Virus record (IMG/VR): IMGVR_UViG_3300017613_001114
Span: 1 to 43,865 of that record
Origin: a virus
Strand: one strand, 5' to 3'
DNA: 43,865 nt
Position 1 is the first letter of the stretch, and every line of letters begins with the position of its first letter. Below, piece after piece: positions 15,401 through 22,945 of the stretch. The notes below the pieces were generated by a model that was not told the DNA's origin, did not search any database, and saw nothing but the letters and a program-made list of their open reading frames with translations. A program made the translations under genes and the position numbers.

Positions 15401-15774
15401 ACCTCTTCTACTGGTGCCGCTTCTTCTTTGACTTCTTCTTTTGGTGGCTCGGCGTCCACCCTGTCTTTCTCAACGTCGAGTACACGTACCGGTCCAGGCT
15501 CTTCCCCTTCAACCCTTTCTTCCTCCCTTGCCTCCGTAACTTCCTCTCCAGCTCTAGCGGCATCTCCAGTCCCCCTTCTCTCTTTAATATGCTCCACCAC
15601 ATTAGAATGTTCCGCATCTAGTTCACCTATCTCCCTGTCCAGAACATTAATAGTAGCATGCTCCTTGCTAATACCTTGTTCCTCAGCAATGCGGTTGGCT
15701 TCCCTAGTAATCCTACCTCTATCATATCTCGGAATCTTTATCCCATGCAGTTTTAAACACTCAATCAGATTCAT
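12436..15774 (-). CDS. large internal virion / ejection-type protein
   Basis: A 1112-residue protein. The first ~380 residues are low in complexity and very rich in Glu, Lys, Ala and Val, with long predicted coils. The middle (~540-680) is highly basic and helical. The C-terminal third has hydrophobic and aromatic segments like those of large phage internal proteins. The last ~20 residues are a basic Gly/Arg/Ser tail with repeated Arg-Ser. Such proteins are packed in the capsid of short-tailed phages and ejected with DNA. No lytic transglycosylase motif was seen. It is the last leftward gene and is coupled to the 84-residue gene by ATGA. The assignment is from size, composition and position. 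Confidence 0.65.
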   Translation of the reverse strand: MNLIECLKLHGIKIPRYDRGRITREANRIAEEQGISKEHATINVLDREIGELDAEHSNVVEHIKERRGTGDAARAGEEVTEAREEERVEGEEPGPVRVLDVEKDRVDAEPPKEEVKEEAAPVEEVFRTKGEAELAGAIDELRAKEPEVPIYKSKKAAEAAGLEVHPRGSKPGERMTYADAKAFAGKVDPELDAQVIKMGKNYRVAVEAYPEDLPVEDVGKAVEGYYAEEAKGPEFEMDVMDRVEAIMDEVMELDPKTETAKLKKGIDAEAKLDELAGLTASIDPYSRTAEVVDKLSELLRGVEKKPQKLEPREKPDFTKMPEADWDAGVDIRNIITDERGMVDLSGLSEESSELIRRIAKEAKTAGISTKDYLIKGGYDSATARKIDRAVGQMYPEGLEKGDLSVSNKEAEVKTDVTTAEIDENIDAIKYSDPSGFAKWMESAGRMVPRWKKGDPMPRWMTPLIDEKSIPFIEPEGKLWRVGESPGNVLGRVFSLDNHPVIDAMEGHMSMATNVFNQRRWKKSLLKSVKETDVEISEALNPVYEKYKDVLNKRSEVYRRINLKTEKVRRIAKGPRKEQLKKELKNLRGDIKAANKKLKPMMMDYDVAVYDLAKNNADVRIALNAGDSLPKGIEMSAEEIRISEQIRNYMEAAREHLDAVGIPTIKDRAYMTRLWSKLMEDPKDAQFAERFFKRFKKTPTVMKFMSQLPEGRIWYPSAHGIMDAYIPLLNRKLAYQPFLNRWSEFIEVDAPPKVRNYMRDWMDANLYKRSEHILEKGVNAAVSFEYARLIGLSLSVGFKHLLKLPATMARYDAITNVKAMVKTFKIPGQVLKEKMGGVPKGRELDVLRSYLFGRDIVRAMDEIPSMKETTSRFKQLIAQPTVAIEAFDNGVSILAGVISGAEKGLDVRTVQRAIWRTVLDTNFRGQWDQMLWQKRWYARAATMFQLTPFKLAEYKWQMIERAAKGQRDAFGTHYGTMLTRYIVAVGLAETIARANDTSILELFLHPPFVRHLMHASKDFPGYKLTEPELAISPTDQWHARAADKGLIRGTADHFKYWGTLSKFKRASEANYPTGYYDSPWRQVFGLPRIDPTKGRKGGGSGRTRGGRSRSRSR

Positions 15775-16025
15775 TCCAAAACCTCCGAAATAACTATCGC
15801 AGCTACAATAGTAATAACTTCCTCATCATCAGCATATATCTTTTCTCGCCGTATGATTTCTCTCTTCCATCTTTCGGTTGGAACTCTGCCGCCCAGAAAC
15901 TCCATCTCTGGAATCCCTATAACTGCAACTACAACAGCTATATGTATATAACCTCTCGTCGCAATTTCTAGCGAAGTAAACTCTCCACCTATCAATCCAT
16001 CTGTTGCTATTAGTAATGGATTCAT
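15771..16025 (-). CDS. small virion-associated protein
   Basis: An 84-residue protein with two related Ile-Ala-Thr-x-Gly segments near its start (LLIATDGLI and LEIATRGYI), a pattern I associate with small phage virion proteins near fibre and baseplate genes. The ATG at 16025 is only three bases from a palindrome, so the GGG there is too close for a good Shine-Dalgarno. A TTG at codon 11 is an alternative. An in-frame TAG two codons upstream excludes a longer form. The end is coupled to the 1112-residue gene. Confidence 0.6.
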   Translation of the reverse strand: MNPLLIATDGLIGGEFTSLEIATRGYIHIAVVVAVIGIPEMEFLGGRVPTERWKREIIRREKIYADDEEVITIVAAIVISEVLE

Positions 16026-16028
16026 ACC

Positions 16029-16051
16029 CTATGGTAATTAAATTAACATAG
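16029..16051. repeat. 23-bp palindrome, copy 4
   Basis: Arms CTATGGTAATT and AATTAACATAG around a central A on the + strand. It separates the leftward genes at 16057-16626 and 15771-16025. Read leftward, its final CATAG is followed by GGT and the ATG, the closest spacing of any copy. Confidence 0.95.
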
Positions 16052-16056
16052 AAACA

Positions 16057-16626
16057 TTATTGTCTGGTTACCGTAGTTGTCGTCTCACCGTCGCCAGAGA
16101 TCTCTTGGTCTATACTGCCAGCCTGCCTACTTGTCGGTGTAACTGTCATCGGATTGCTTGCATCCAGACCTTGGAGTTTGTGTAGTTCGTCCGCCCGAGT
16201 ATCTATATTATCCAGCTTGGTGCTCTCTGCTCCAGTCAAGCCGCTTACACCTGTTTCAACCACTATGTAACCAGCACTGTTTGTAGGAATAACTTGTACT
16301 TGGTTCTGGTTTAATATCCCAGAAGCAACATCAAATATGTTATTGTTAGAACCAGAAAGAATCACTGTATACTGACCGTCCTCAAATGTGATACTATACC
16401 CATTGATGATCTCAATAGTTCTTGCATAGGTAACACCAGCAACTGTAACTTCTGTATTATGCCTATGTGTGTCAAGATGTGCTATCCCTTCTTCATTATC
16501 TTCTATGTCTTTCAACCATTTCCGTAGATCGTTGGTATCAAGTCCATAGAGAGTCCCAGAATCAAATGTTAGATCTGCTTTTGGGATAGTTATAACCTTT
16601 GTCAGCCAGTTAATTGAAAGCGCCAT
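16057..16626 (-). CDS. conserved phage tail/fibre-associated protein
   Basis: A 189-residue protein. Its first ~120 residues have a pattern common in phage tail regions: LRKWLKDIEDNEEGI, then THRHNTEVTVAGVTYARTI and EIINGYSITFEDGQY, followed by an Asn-rich stretch and QVQVIPTNSAGYI. The C-terminal part is Thr/Gly-rich and probably flexible. A related WLQDL/LINGF domain opens the 646-residue protein at 20639. The start follows AAGGGATT and lies directly after the stop of the gene at 16627. It is probably a structural adaptor of a fibre or tail complex. Confidence 0.7.
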   Translation of the reverse strand: MALSINWLTKVITIPKADLTFDSGTLYGLDTNDLRKWLKDIEDNEEGIAHLDTHRHNTEVTVAGVTYARTIEIINGYSITFEDGQYTVILSGSNNNIFDVASGILNQNQVQVIPTNSAGYIVVETGVSGLTGAESTKLDNIDTRADELHKLQGLDASNPMTVTPTSRQAGSIDQEISGDGETTTTVTRQ

Positions 16627-16914
16627 TTATAATCCCTTTAGCTTTTTAATCTCAACCTTTAGTTCTAATATTTCTTTAACAAGATTATCATGCTCTGCTT
16701 GGCTCTGCGCGATACTGTCTCTTGTTATCTGTTTTTGTATCTGCACATTCTTATCCGCGTTTTCAAGTTGTTCAGTACAGAACTTTGAGTGTGCCCTGTG
16801 TCGTACAACTTCTTCTTCAAGCTGCTCTGTAGCTGCCTTCAAAGATATATGATGTCTGCGTAAAGTATTCCAATCATTTTCAAGTTGCTTATACGGTTTC
16901 TTCTCTTCAGACAT
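16627..16914 (-). CDS. small coiled-coil protein
   Basis: A 95-residue, highly charged helical protein (HHISLKAATEQLEEEVVRH, then KEILELKVEIKKLKGL) that should form a coiled coil. The chosen start is the ATG at 16914, preceded by AGGAG at good spacing. A further ATG 15 bases upstream is open but has no such site. Its stop abuts the next start. It may trimerise or link the appendage proteins on either side. No family recognised. Confidence 0.68.
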   Translation of the reverse strand: MSEEKKPYKQLENDWNTLRRHHISLKAATEQLEEEVVRHRAHSKFCTEQLENADKNVQIQKQITRDSIAQSQAEHDNLVKEILELKVEIKKLKGL

Positions 16915-16921
16915 ACATCTC

Positions 16922-18454
16922 CTATTCATCAGTTATTAAAAATATAGTCGTGATAAATCCAGCACTTGTTATAGCACCCTGAATACTGCTTGTCTTCCAT
17001 AATCCAGTAGATATAGGAAGTCCAGTTATTGTAACCTGTGTTCCAGTTGACCGCCTATCCAAACTATTAGTAACCCACATCCACATGGTAGTTTGACCAA
17101 TAGCACCTATTTCCAAGTCAAAGTTTAACTCATCATCTGTCCAAGTATTTATAGTCTGCTCTACTTTTGTTCCCGTAGCATATACAACATTATTAGATAT
17201 CTCTAGTTTCCCAGAACCCTGCGTATCTTGCATGTAAGTACCGTCAAGTACAATATTTGATTCTGAAGCTGAAAATATCTCATCTTCTATATCAGTAATA
17301 GTCGGTGTTCTGTATACTTGAACTGCATACCCAACGCTAATATGCCCAATACTATTTGTAGCAAACAGCCACAAATCAATATCAGTTAAGCCTCCTATCG
17401 TAAGGTCAAACTGAATTGACTGGTCGCCCCACGTGTCAATACTTTGAGTCACTTTAGACCCAGAACCATACACCACATTATCTACCAACTCTAGTTTACC
17501 AGTACCTTGCGTTGCTATAAAATTAGTTCCGGTCATGGTTATATTAGTTTCGTTTGTCTCAAACAACTCATCACCTGCATTAGTGATGGTTGGCGTCATT
17601 TCAACGTGGACTTCCCACGCATTACTGACTGTGGCAGCACTATCGGTAACGTATAGCCACAACTGCTCCTGATCCAACGCACCAATAGCTACATCAAACT
17701 GAATAGACGTATCCGCCCATGTATCTATGCTTTGTGACTGAAGATTTGCTGAACCATAAGTAGCACTATCACCAAGCTCTAAGTCCGCCGAACCTGTATC
17801 CGTCCCAAATCCTGTACCGGTAACCACTATGTTTGTTTCAGTTAGAGTAAAATTCTCATCACCAGCATTTGAAATAACCGGACCAGCAGCATCTCCATAT
17901 ACTCTAAGGTTCTGAAAGGCAAAATCGCTCTGATATACGTTACCACTTGTTGCTAACTCAACCCGAATCCGCACATAAAAATCATTGTTTGAATAAGTTG
18001 TGCAATCATACGGTCCTTGGCTTGTAAATGAAGTTGTGCTGTTACCTGCATACGTGCCTAAGTTTTGCCAGTCAGAACCATCCCATGCTTGTACCCATAG
18101 TGTAGCATTCGTATTACCATAAACACAAGTATCGACAGTAACATAGAGAGCAAACGCTCCAGCATCCACTTGGTTAGCAGTTTTCATCGTTGCAGTACAG
18201 ATATCACCTGCTGCTGCATTAGAAGAAGATTCTGGATAAGTACACCCACCATTAGATGCAGGTGGGCCTGTGCTACTTGAAGGGCTTGTTCCTGTGTTGA
18301 ATGCCCAGTTCGGAGCATCAGAATTACTTCCAGGCATATCACAGACACCAGAGGCACTGCAAACATCTGGGAATGAAGCATTGTCTGAAAAATAATCGAA
18401 GTCAGCTACTGCGTTAGAATATGTATCTTGTGCGTATGTTTCATCATGCGCCAT
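16922..18454 (-). CDS. appendage protein: jelly-roll-like domain plus three IPT/TIG-like repeats
   Basis: A 510-residue beta-rich protein. Residues ~15-185 look like an Ig/LamG- or MAM-like sandwich with several Cys (DVCSASGVCDMP, GGCTYP, GDICTAT). Three tandem repeats of ~95 residues follow. Each starts with Ile-x-x-Ala-Gly-Asp-Glu or similar, has Asn-Ile-x-x-x-Gly-Thr near its middle, then Ile-Asp-Thr-Trp and Leu-Trp-x-x-Val-Thr-Asp/Asn-Ser near its end, as in IPT/TIG immunoglobulin-like repeats. Such domains in phages often bind cell-surface sugars. No signal peptide. The start shares a base with the preceding stop (TAATG), so it is coupled to the 31-residue gene. Confidence 0.75.
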   Translation of the reverse strand: MAHDETYAQDTYSNAVADFDYFSDNASFPDVCSASGVCDMPGSNSDAPNWAFNTGTSPSSSTGPPASNGGCTYPESSSNAAAGDICTATMKTANQVDAGAFALYVTVDTCVYGNTNATLWVQAWDGSDWQNLGTYAGNSTTSFTSQGPYDCTTYSNNDFYVRIRVELATSGNVYQSDFAFQNLRVYGDAAGPVISNAGDENFTLTETNIVVTGTGFGTDTGSADLELGDSATYGSANLQSQSIDTWADTSIQFDVAIGALDQEQLWLYVTDSAATVSNAWEVHVEMTPTITNAGDELFETNETNITMTGTNFIATQGTGKLELVDNVVYGSGSKVTQSIDTWGDQSIQFDLTIGGLTDIDLWLFATNSIGHISVGYAVQVYRTPTITDIEDEIFSASESNIVLDGTYMQDTQGSGKLEISNNVVYATGTKVEQTINTWTDDELNFDLEIGAIGQTTMWMWVTNSLDRRSTGTQVTITGLPISTGLWKTSSIQGAITSAGFITTIFLITDE

Positions 18455-18549
18455 TATTCATCTCGTACCATAAGAATAATAATGTCTATACCAATTGCTG
18501 TAATGATAATTTCAATCTTAGCCGTTTCATAAAAGTCTACTGTAGCCAT
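18454..18549 (-). CDS. 31-residue protein between two large appendage genes
   Basis: A complete 31-codon frame with TAATG overlaps at both ends: its ATG shares a base with the stop of the 691-residue gene, and its stop shares a base with the start of the 510-residue gene. The sequence is Ile-rich and strand-like (KIEIIITAIGIDIIILMVRDE). Aligned without gaps, its last 20 residues share about seven identities with the last 20 of the 510-residue protein, including Gly near the middle and the final Asp-Glu. Precise fit in the gap supports a real gene. Function is unknown; a small virion strand or a translational relay are both possible. Confidence 0.6.
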   Translation of the reverse strand: MATVDFYETAKIEIIITAIGIDIIILMVRDE

Positions 18550-20624
18550 TATAACGTTCCTTTCCTAACCACACCAGAAATCGGTTGGTCACTTGTATAT
18601 CTATGTGTTTCATTAACTTCACCAGCGGCATCTGTTGTCTCATTAACAAGACTTGCAGTTGCTGTAATTGTTCCAGTAGCAGGAGTATCAGGCGTTCCAG
18701 AAACTGTATAACTATAACTGCCAGCACCTATATACGTTATAACGTGTTCACCGTTGTACTCTCCTTGAACTGCACCCTCTATGAGAATAGACTCCCCATC
18801 CTCCATACCGTGAGCAGAGTGCGTAACTGTGGCAGTTGAAGAAACCCTTGCTATAGTAACGCTATCACCCGCAGGTAGATCGCCACCAGAGTCTGCCTTT
18901 ATATATACTCTCGCACCCTGTATAAGACTCCCCGACTCGATATCCTTTACAGTAACTTTTATAGGAACAGTTTGAACAATATTAGTTTGACCATTCCCTG
19001 TACCAGGATCTCCTGCCGTTAAGGACGAACCGTTTGTTGAATTAATTGTTAGTGTATTGCCTGTAGCATCGTTATAAACATCCCCTGATACCGTAACATT
19101 ATCAAATGTCAGAGTGGAATTTGCACTTGTATCAATCCTCAAGTCACCAGTAATTGTAATGTCAGTTAAGTCTTGAGCTGAGTTTAAATAAACATCACAA
19201 TCAAAAGTTCCACCTTCTATGGTCGCTCCGTTATCAAGAGTCACTTCTCCTGTCGTGGCAGTTGCACCACCTGTGAATGTAGAGGATTTTATTGTAATTG
19301 TTCCATCACCTGTTGCACTATAAGCAAAAGCACTACCTGCCGTTGCATCAATAACTAAGTCCACGGCTGTAAGGACAATCTGTGCTCCTGACCTACTAAC
19401 TATTGTGCTCGTTTCACTATCGTAATTGTCATACCAATAAGATTTTGCTCTATCATACAATTCAAGGGCATCATCAATAGTTGAATATGCATCAACGGTA
19501 GCCTTTGTTGTCTGTGTGATAAGTATATCAGTCACGAGAGATACATTATCTACAATATCAACATTAACAGTAAACGCATCAACTCTTGGATTATATAAAT
19601 AGTGTCCAATAGCTCTAACGTGATCTTCTCTGTTTGTTTTTGTGACTCCTGCGTAGGTTGAATTAAAAAGAACCTCAACACTATCATATGTTGGTAGTGT
19701 AGTAATTAACCCACTCGAATTAGTTTGATCGTTTACGGTTTCCAGACTCTGTTCATCTACTATTATAACTGTGGCATCTTCTACAGCAGTCTGGGTACTA
19801 TCCCCAACGAATAGCGAGTATCGAAAACATATTCTGGTAATATCCGCAGCAGCATAAGCAGATGCACGAAGAGTAGTGAAATCAGGATTTATAAATGTTA
19901 CTTCTGCATCTCCGAGGTTTGGTACTATATGAAAAGTACATGAGTCTATCTCGACATCTTGCAAAACAGGAGCCAAGCTAGTTCCATCTGCCATTTGAAA
20001 TGCGTACGTACAGTTTACAACTTTTGTCCTATTAAGACTAAATGTAGGAACATCACCACCAGTATCAAACGTGTACAGTTTTATTCCAACAGCACCAGTA
20101 TCGTGCATCCTTGAATCATCATAGTTCAAATCCTGATTAGTACCCCATGATGTGCTGGATTCTCCACATGAAACCCCATCCTCAAGTTCAAGGTCACAAT
20201 CAACCGTTGTCCATTCACAATCAGTTCCTAATCTAATACGATGTGAAGCATAAACCATACTACCATATGCCCTGAACGTACCTGTGGTATAAAGTCTAAA
20301 TGTATCATTAGCAAGCATTTCAACATTAAAAGCACCCCCAGCAGCACTCAACGAACTAGTATAAGTTCCTTGGATAACCTGACCGTATATTTCAAATAAT
20401 GACGCATTTATTGTAACCATCTCATCTGAACAATCCCATACAGAAGCTGTACCAGTCGATCCAGAATTACCTATCCTTATTGGATAGTTAAAAAAATATA
20501 CAGCTTTGCCACCGCTGGTGTCTTGAAAATGACCCGTTCCACCAATATTTGTGTATATACCTGCTGATGTAATATCAACTCCGGTACACTCTAAAACACC
20601 AGCAGTATCATTATATGTTGCCAT
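18549..20624 (-). CDS. large beta-rich appendage (probable tailspike/fibre) protein
   Basis: A 691-residue Thr/Ser/Gly/Asp-rich protein. Residues ~30-260 and ~430-540 contain short repeating strands typical of right-handed beta-helices (TITIKSSTFTGGA, VTLDNGATIEGGTF, LRIDTSANSTLTFDNV). A VTVKDIESGSLIQGARVYI region near 560-580 resembles a carboxypeptidase-regulatory or Ig-like domain. Glycan-binding tailspikes are built this way, but no catalytic residues could be assigned. AGGG lies about eight bases before the ATG. Its gene is coupled to the 31-residue gene. Confidence 0.68.
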   Translation of the reverse strand: MATYNDTAGVLECTGVDITSAGIYTNIGGTGHFQDTSGGKAVYFFNYPIRIGNSGSTGTASVWDCSDEMVTINASLFEIYGQVIQGTYTSSLSAAGGAFNVEMLANDTFRLYTTGTFRAYGSMVYASHRIRLGTDCEWTTVDCDLELEDGVSCGESSTSWGTNQDLNYDDSRMHDTGAVGIKLYTFDTGGDVPTFSLNRTKVVNCTYAFQMADGTSLAPVLQDVEIDSCTFHIVPNLGDAEVTFINPDFTTLRASAYAAADITRICFRYSLFVGDSTQTAVEDATVIIVDEQSLETVNDQTNSSGLITTLPTYDSVEVLFNSTYAGVTKTNREDHVRAIGHYLYNPRVDAFTVNVDIVDNVSLVTDILITQTTKATVDAYSTIDDALELYDRAKSYWYDNYDSETSTIVSRSGAQIVLTAVDLVIDATAGSAFAYSATGDGTITIKSSTFTGGATATTGEVTLDNGATIEGGTFDCDVYLNSAQDLTDITITGDLRIDTSANSTLTFDNVTVSGDVYNDATGNTLTINSTNGSSLTAGDPGTGNGQTNIVQTVPIKVTVKDIESGSLIQGARVYIKADSGGDLPAGDSVTIARVSSTATVTHSAHGMEDGESILIEGAVQGEYNGEHVITYIGAGSYSYTVSGTPDTPATGTITATASLVNETTDAAGEVNETHRYTSDQPISGVVRKGTL

Positions 20625-20638
20625 AGGTTAACCCTGTT

Positions 20639-22579
20639 TTAATAGTCGTCAATTCTTGATGCGACTGAACTACCACCAGTTGATCCAAGACTACCTTGAG
20701 ATTCAAAGGTCTTCATGGGAGTACCTGATGTACCTTCCCGTACTCTAATCCATAATGTTCTCGGAGCATCGTACTGTAGAGTAAACTCTTCGTCAGTATC
20801 TGCGGATGCCTTGTCTATAAAAGCAAGCATAACACCGTTGCCAGCAGCAGCGTCGTCAGGATCTTGCCAGTCAGATGAACCTATTGTGAACTCATCATCA
20901 CCGTCGTGTGAAGTGTAAGCGACTCTACGCCTTCGTCCATCGTCAAGTGTTACCCTAAGTACACCAGTCGCAGGAGCATCGGCAGGAATATTTCCAGTGC
21001 CAACATCTATAATTGTTTCTGACGGACCGGTTAGGTCTCCACCAGTATCAATCGTCATCTCAGTCCATTCAAAGTCATTGCCAGTGTCCTTATTTCCAAC
21101 AAGGATTCTATCACCAGCAACCATGCCAGAAACTTCAAAGGTCACGTTGTTAGGTGGAGTCTGAGCAGCACCTACTAATGGTTGTACTGAGTCAGTAGCA
21201 AGCAAATCATCAGCATCAATACCAATACCATACGCACCGATCAGTGAACCAGTGTAAGATCCTAGGAATGTCTTGGGGATCGTCTTGGCAGCTACTGAAC
21301 CTGCAATTGTCGTGGTATTTGCAGATGTAGTGCCAGTAACTACTTGGTCATCAACAGGAGCAACACCACTTATCAACTGAAAGTAAACATCGTCATCGGT
21401 AGTATTCTCAGCAAGCATAATACCTTGACCGCCACCCTTGTCATCATCTACCCATGTATCAGTAGAATTAGCATACACAGTACCGGCTGAAGCTTCTTCG
21501 ATAACATCATTGTTTAAATGTCCTACTGTGATATCTTCCAAAGCAAGTATCATGGCTGACGTTCCGTTGTCATAAAGAACCTTACCACCGTTGATTATAA
21601 CAGTAGCACGTTTGATAACTACATAATCACCCGCAGAAAACGTTCCACCAGTAAGACCGTCATAACTGACCTGTGTACCCCAGTAGATGTTCTCGTTCTG
21701 AGTCAACGCCCCAGTATCTGCATCATACGCATACCCATGAGTAACACCTAAAAAAAGTTCACCTACCATATCATAAGGTTCGGCAGCTTCTGGAGAATCG
21801 TTACCACTGATCTCTTTTATGTGTTCCCAGATAGATTTCATTAAAGCAGCATTGGTGTTATAAGTCCACTTGCTGTAGTACTCTTTATCACCGTTACCGT
21901 TATTAATGTCAATATTTTGCCAGCCCTCAGTGTTCGTAGGAATGTCACCGCCTGCCCAACCCTGAACCGTGCCAATAGCAGTATCATTCTGTGCGTCTGG
22001 CGTGGTACCGATAGCAGCAACCGACTCGCCTTGACCAAGAGTTACGTTAAAGAAATCGTATGAATCTCCCCATGCTCTGGACTGTACCCTTACCCTCTTC
22101 CCATCAATATCAGCACCGTTGTCCCTGCTCTTAACAAGAATACGAAATAATACACCACCAGTGGCATCTCCGTTATATCCACCAGTAGATTGATCGCCCC
22201 AGAAAGGACTTGTCGTATTGTAATAGTCATGGTCTTGTATAACCTGGAGTTGGGTGTCCGTATCATTAACAGCACCAAGAACTCTAAGCCCAGAATACAC
22301 AGTATTACCACCGTCTTGTGTAATGCTCCCACCATAGAAATACTCAGCAGCATCATCGTCAATATTAAAACCGTTGATAAGCGTTATAATATTATCGGTA
22401 GATCGTTCCGATGGTGTCAGGCTTGTAATGTCAACGACATCATCAGCAGCAGCAGGAGATTCATCGTCAGCAAGATCCTGAAGCCACCTATGCAGTTCTA
22501 ATACGGTGTAGGTATTGGTGTTTGCAACGTGAGTTATATTACCACTCACGTCAATTTCAAAATCTGTCGCAATAGCCAT
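20639..22579 (-). CDS. large beta-rich virion protein with tail-type N-terminal domain
   Basis: A 646-residue protein. Its N-terminal ~90 residues (ELHRWLQDLADDE, then IITLINGFNIDDD) echo the protein at 16057-16626. The rest is Gly/Asp/Thr-rich with repeated short strands, suggesting stacked beta domains of an appendage. No enzymatic motif is recognised. Strong start: AAGGAGAAG before ATG, 18 bases below a palindrome. It is the first gene of a coupled appendage cluster running to 16922. Confidence 0.68.
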   Translation of the reverse strand: MAIATDFEIDVSGNITHVANTNTYTVLELHRWLQDLADDESPAAADDVVDITSLTPSERSTDNIITLINGFNIDDDAAEYFYGGSITQDGGNTVYSGLRVLGAVNDTDTQLQVIQDHDYYNTTSPFWGDQSTGGYNGDATGGVLFRILVKSRDNGADIDGKRVRVQSRAWGDSYDFFNVTLGQGESVAAIGTTPDAQNDTAIGTVQGWAGGDIPTNTEGWQNIDINNGNGDKEYYSKWTYNTNAALMKSIWEHIKEISGNDSPEAAEPYDMVGELFLGVTHGYAYDADTGALTQNENIYWGTQVSYDGLTGGTFSAGDYVVIKRATVIINGGKVLYDNGTSAMILALEDITVGHLNNDVIEEASAGTVYANSTDTWVDDDKGGGQGIMLAENTTDDDVYFQLISGVAPVDDQVVTGTTSANTTTIAGSVAAKTIPKTFLGSYTGSLIGAYGIGIDADDLLATDSVQPLVGAAQTPPNNVTFEVSGMVAGDRILVGNKDTGNDFEWTEMTIDTGGDLTGPSETIIDVGTGNIPADAPATGVLRVTLDDGRRRRVAYTSHDGDDEFTIGSSDWQDPDDAAAGNGVMLAFIDKASADTDEEFTLQYDAPRTLWIRVREGTSGTPMKTFESQGSLGSTGGSSVASRIDDY

Positions 22580-22597
22580 TTTTTCTTCTCCTTGTTT

Positions 22598-22620
22598 CTA
22601 TGTTAATTAAATTACCATAG
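22598..22620. repeat. 23-bp palindrome, copy 5
   Basis: Arms CTATGTTAATT and AATTACCATAG around a central A. It lies one base after the stop of the leftward gene at 22622 and 18 bases before the ATG at 22579. It is the copy with the longest spacer to its start codon. Confidence 0.95.
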
Positions 22621-22621
22621 G

Positions 22622-22945
22622 TTAGAGTTCCCTAACTTCAATAGATTTAATAAAACCTTTACCATCCCGCTTTACCATAAAGTTCCATTTCTTCTTCGCA
22701 TCAACTACTTCGGGCGGATCAGCTTTCATCAAGCCAACTACTTCATCACCCTTCTCTCCCAACACATCTACCAAGTTCACTCCAACACTACGTATAGCAC
22801 TAACTATATCCTTAGCAATTTTATTAGTATTACCTATTCGTCTGTCTTCGAGTCTTTTAAGTTCAGTCTCTCGGGTAGGTTTTACTTCAATCCCTTTGTC
22901 CTTTAGCCTCTTGATATCTTTTTTCGAAACAGTTTTCATACTCAT
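22622..22945 (-). CDS. small basic virion-associated protein
   Basis: A 107-residue protein, very rich in Lys/Arg in its first half (KKDIKRLKDKGIEVKP) with a central helix and a strand-like C-terminus. ATG at 22945 overlaps the stop of the preceding gene (ATGA) and has GGGAG 11 bases upstream. A GTG four codons earlier is less likely because that site would be too close. It sits with internal-virion-type genes. No family recognised. Confidence 0.65.
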   Translation of the reverse strand: MSMKTVSKKDIKRLKDKGIEVKPTRETELKRLEDRRIGNTNKIAKDIVSAIRSVGVNLVDVLGEKGDEVVGLMKADPPEVVDAKKKWNFMVKRDGKGFIKSIEVREL

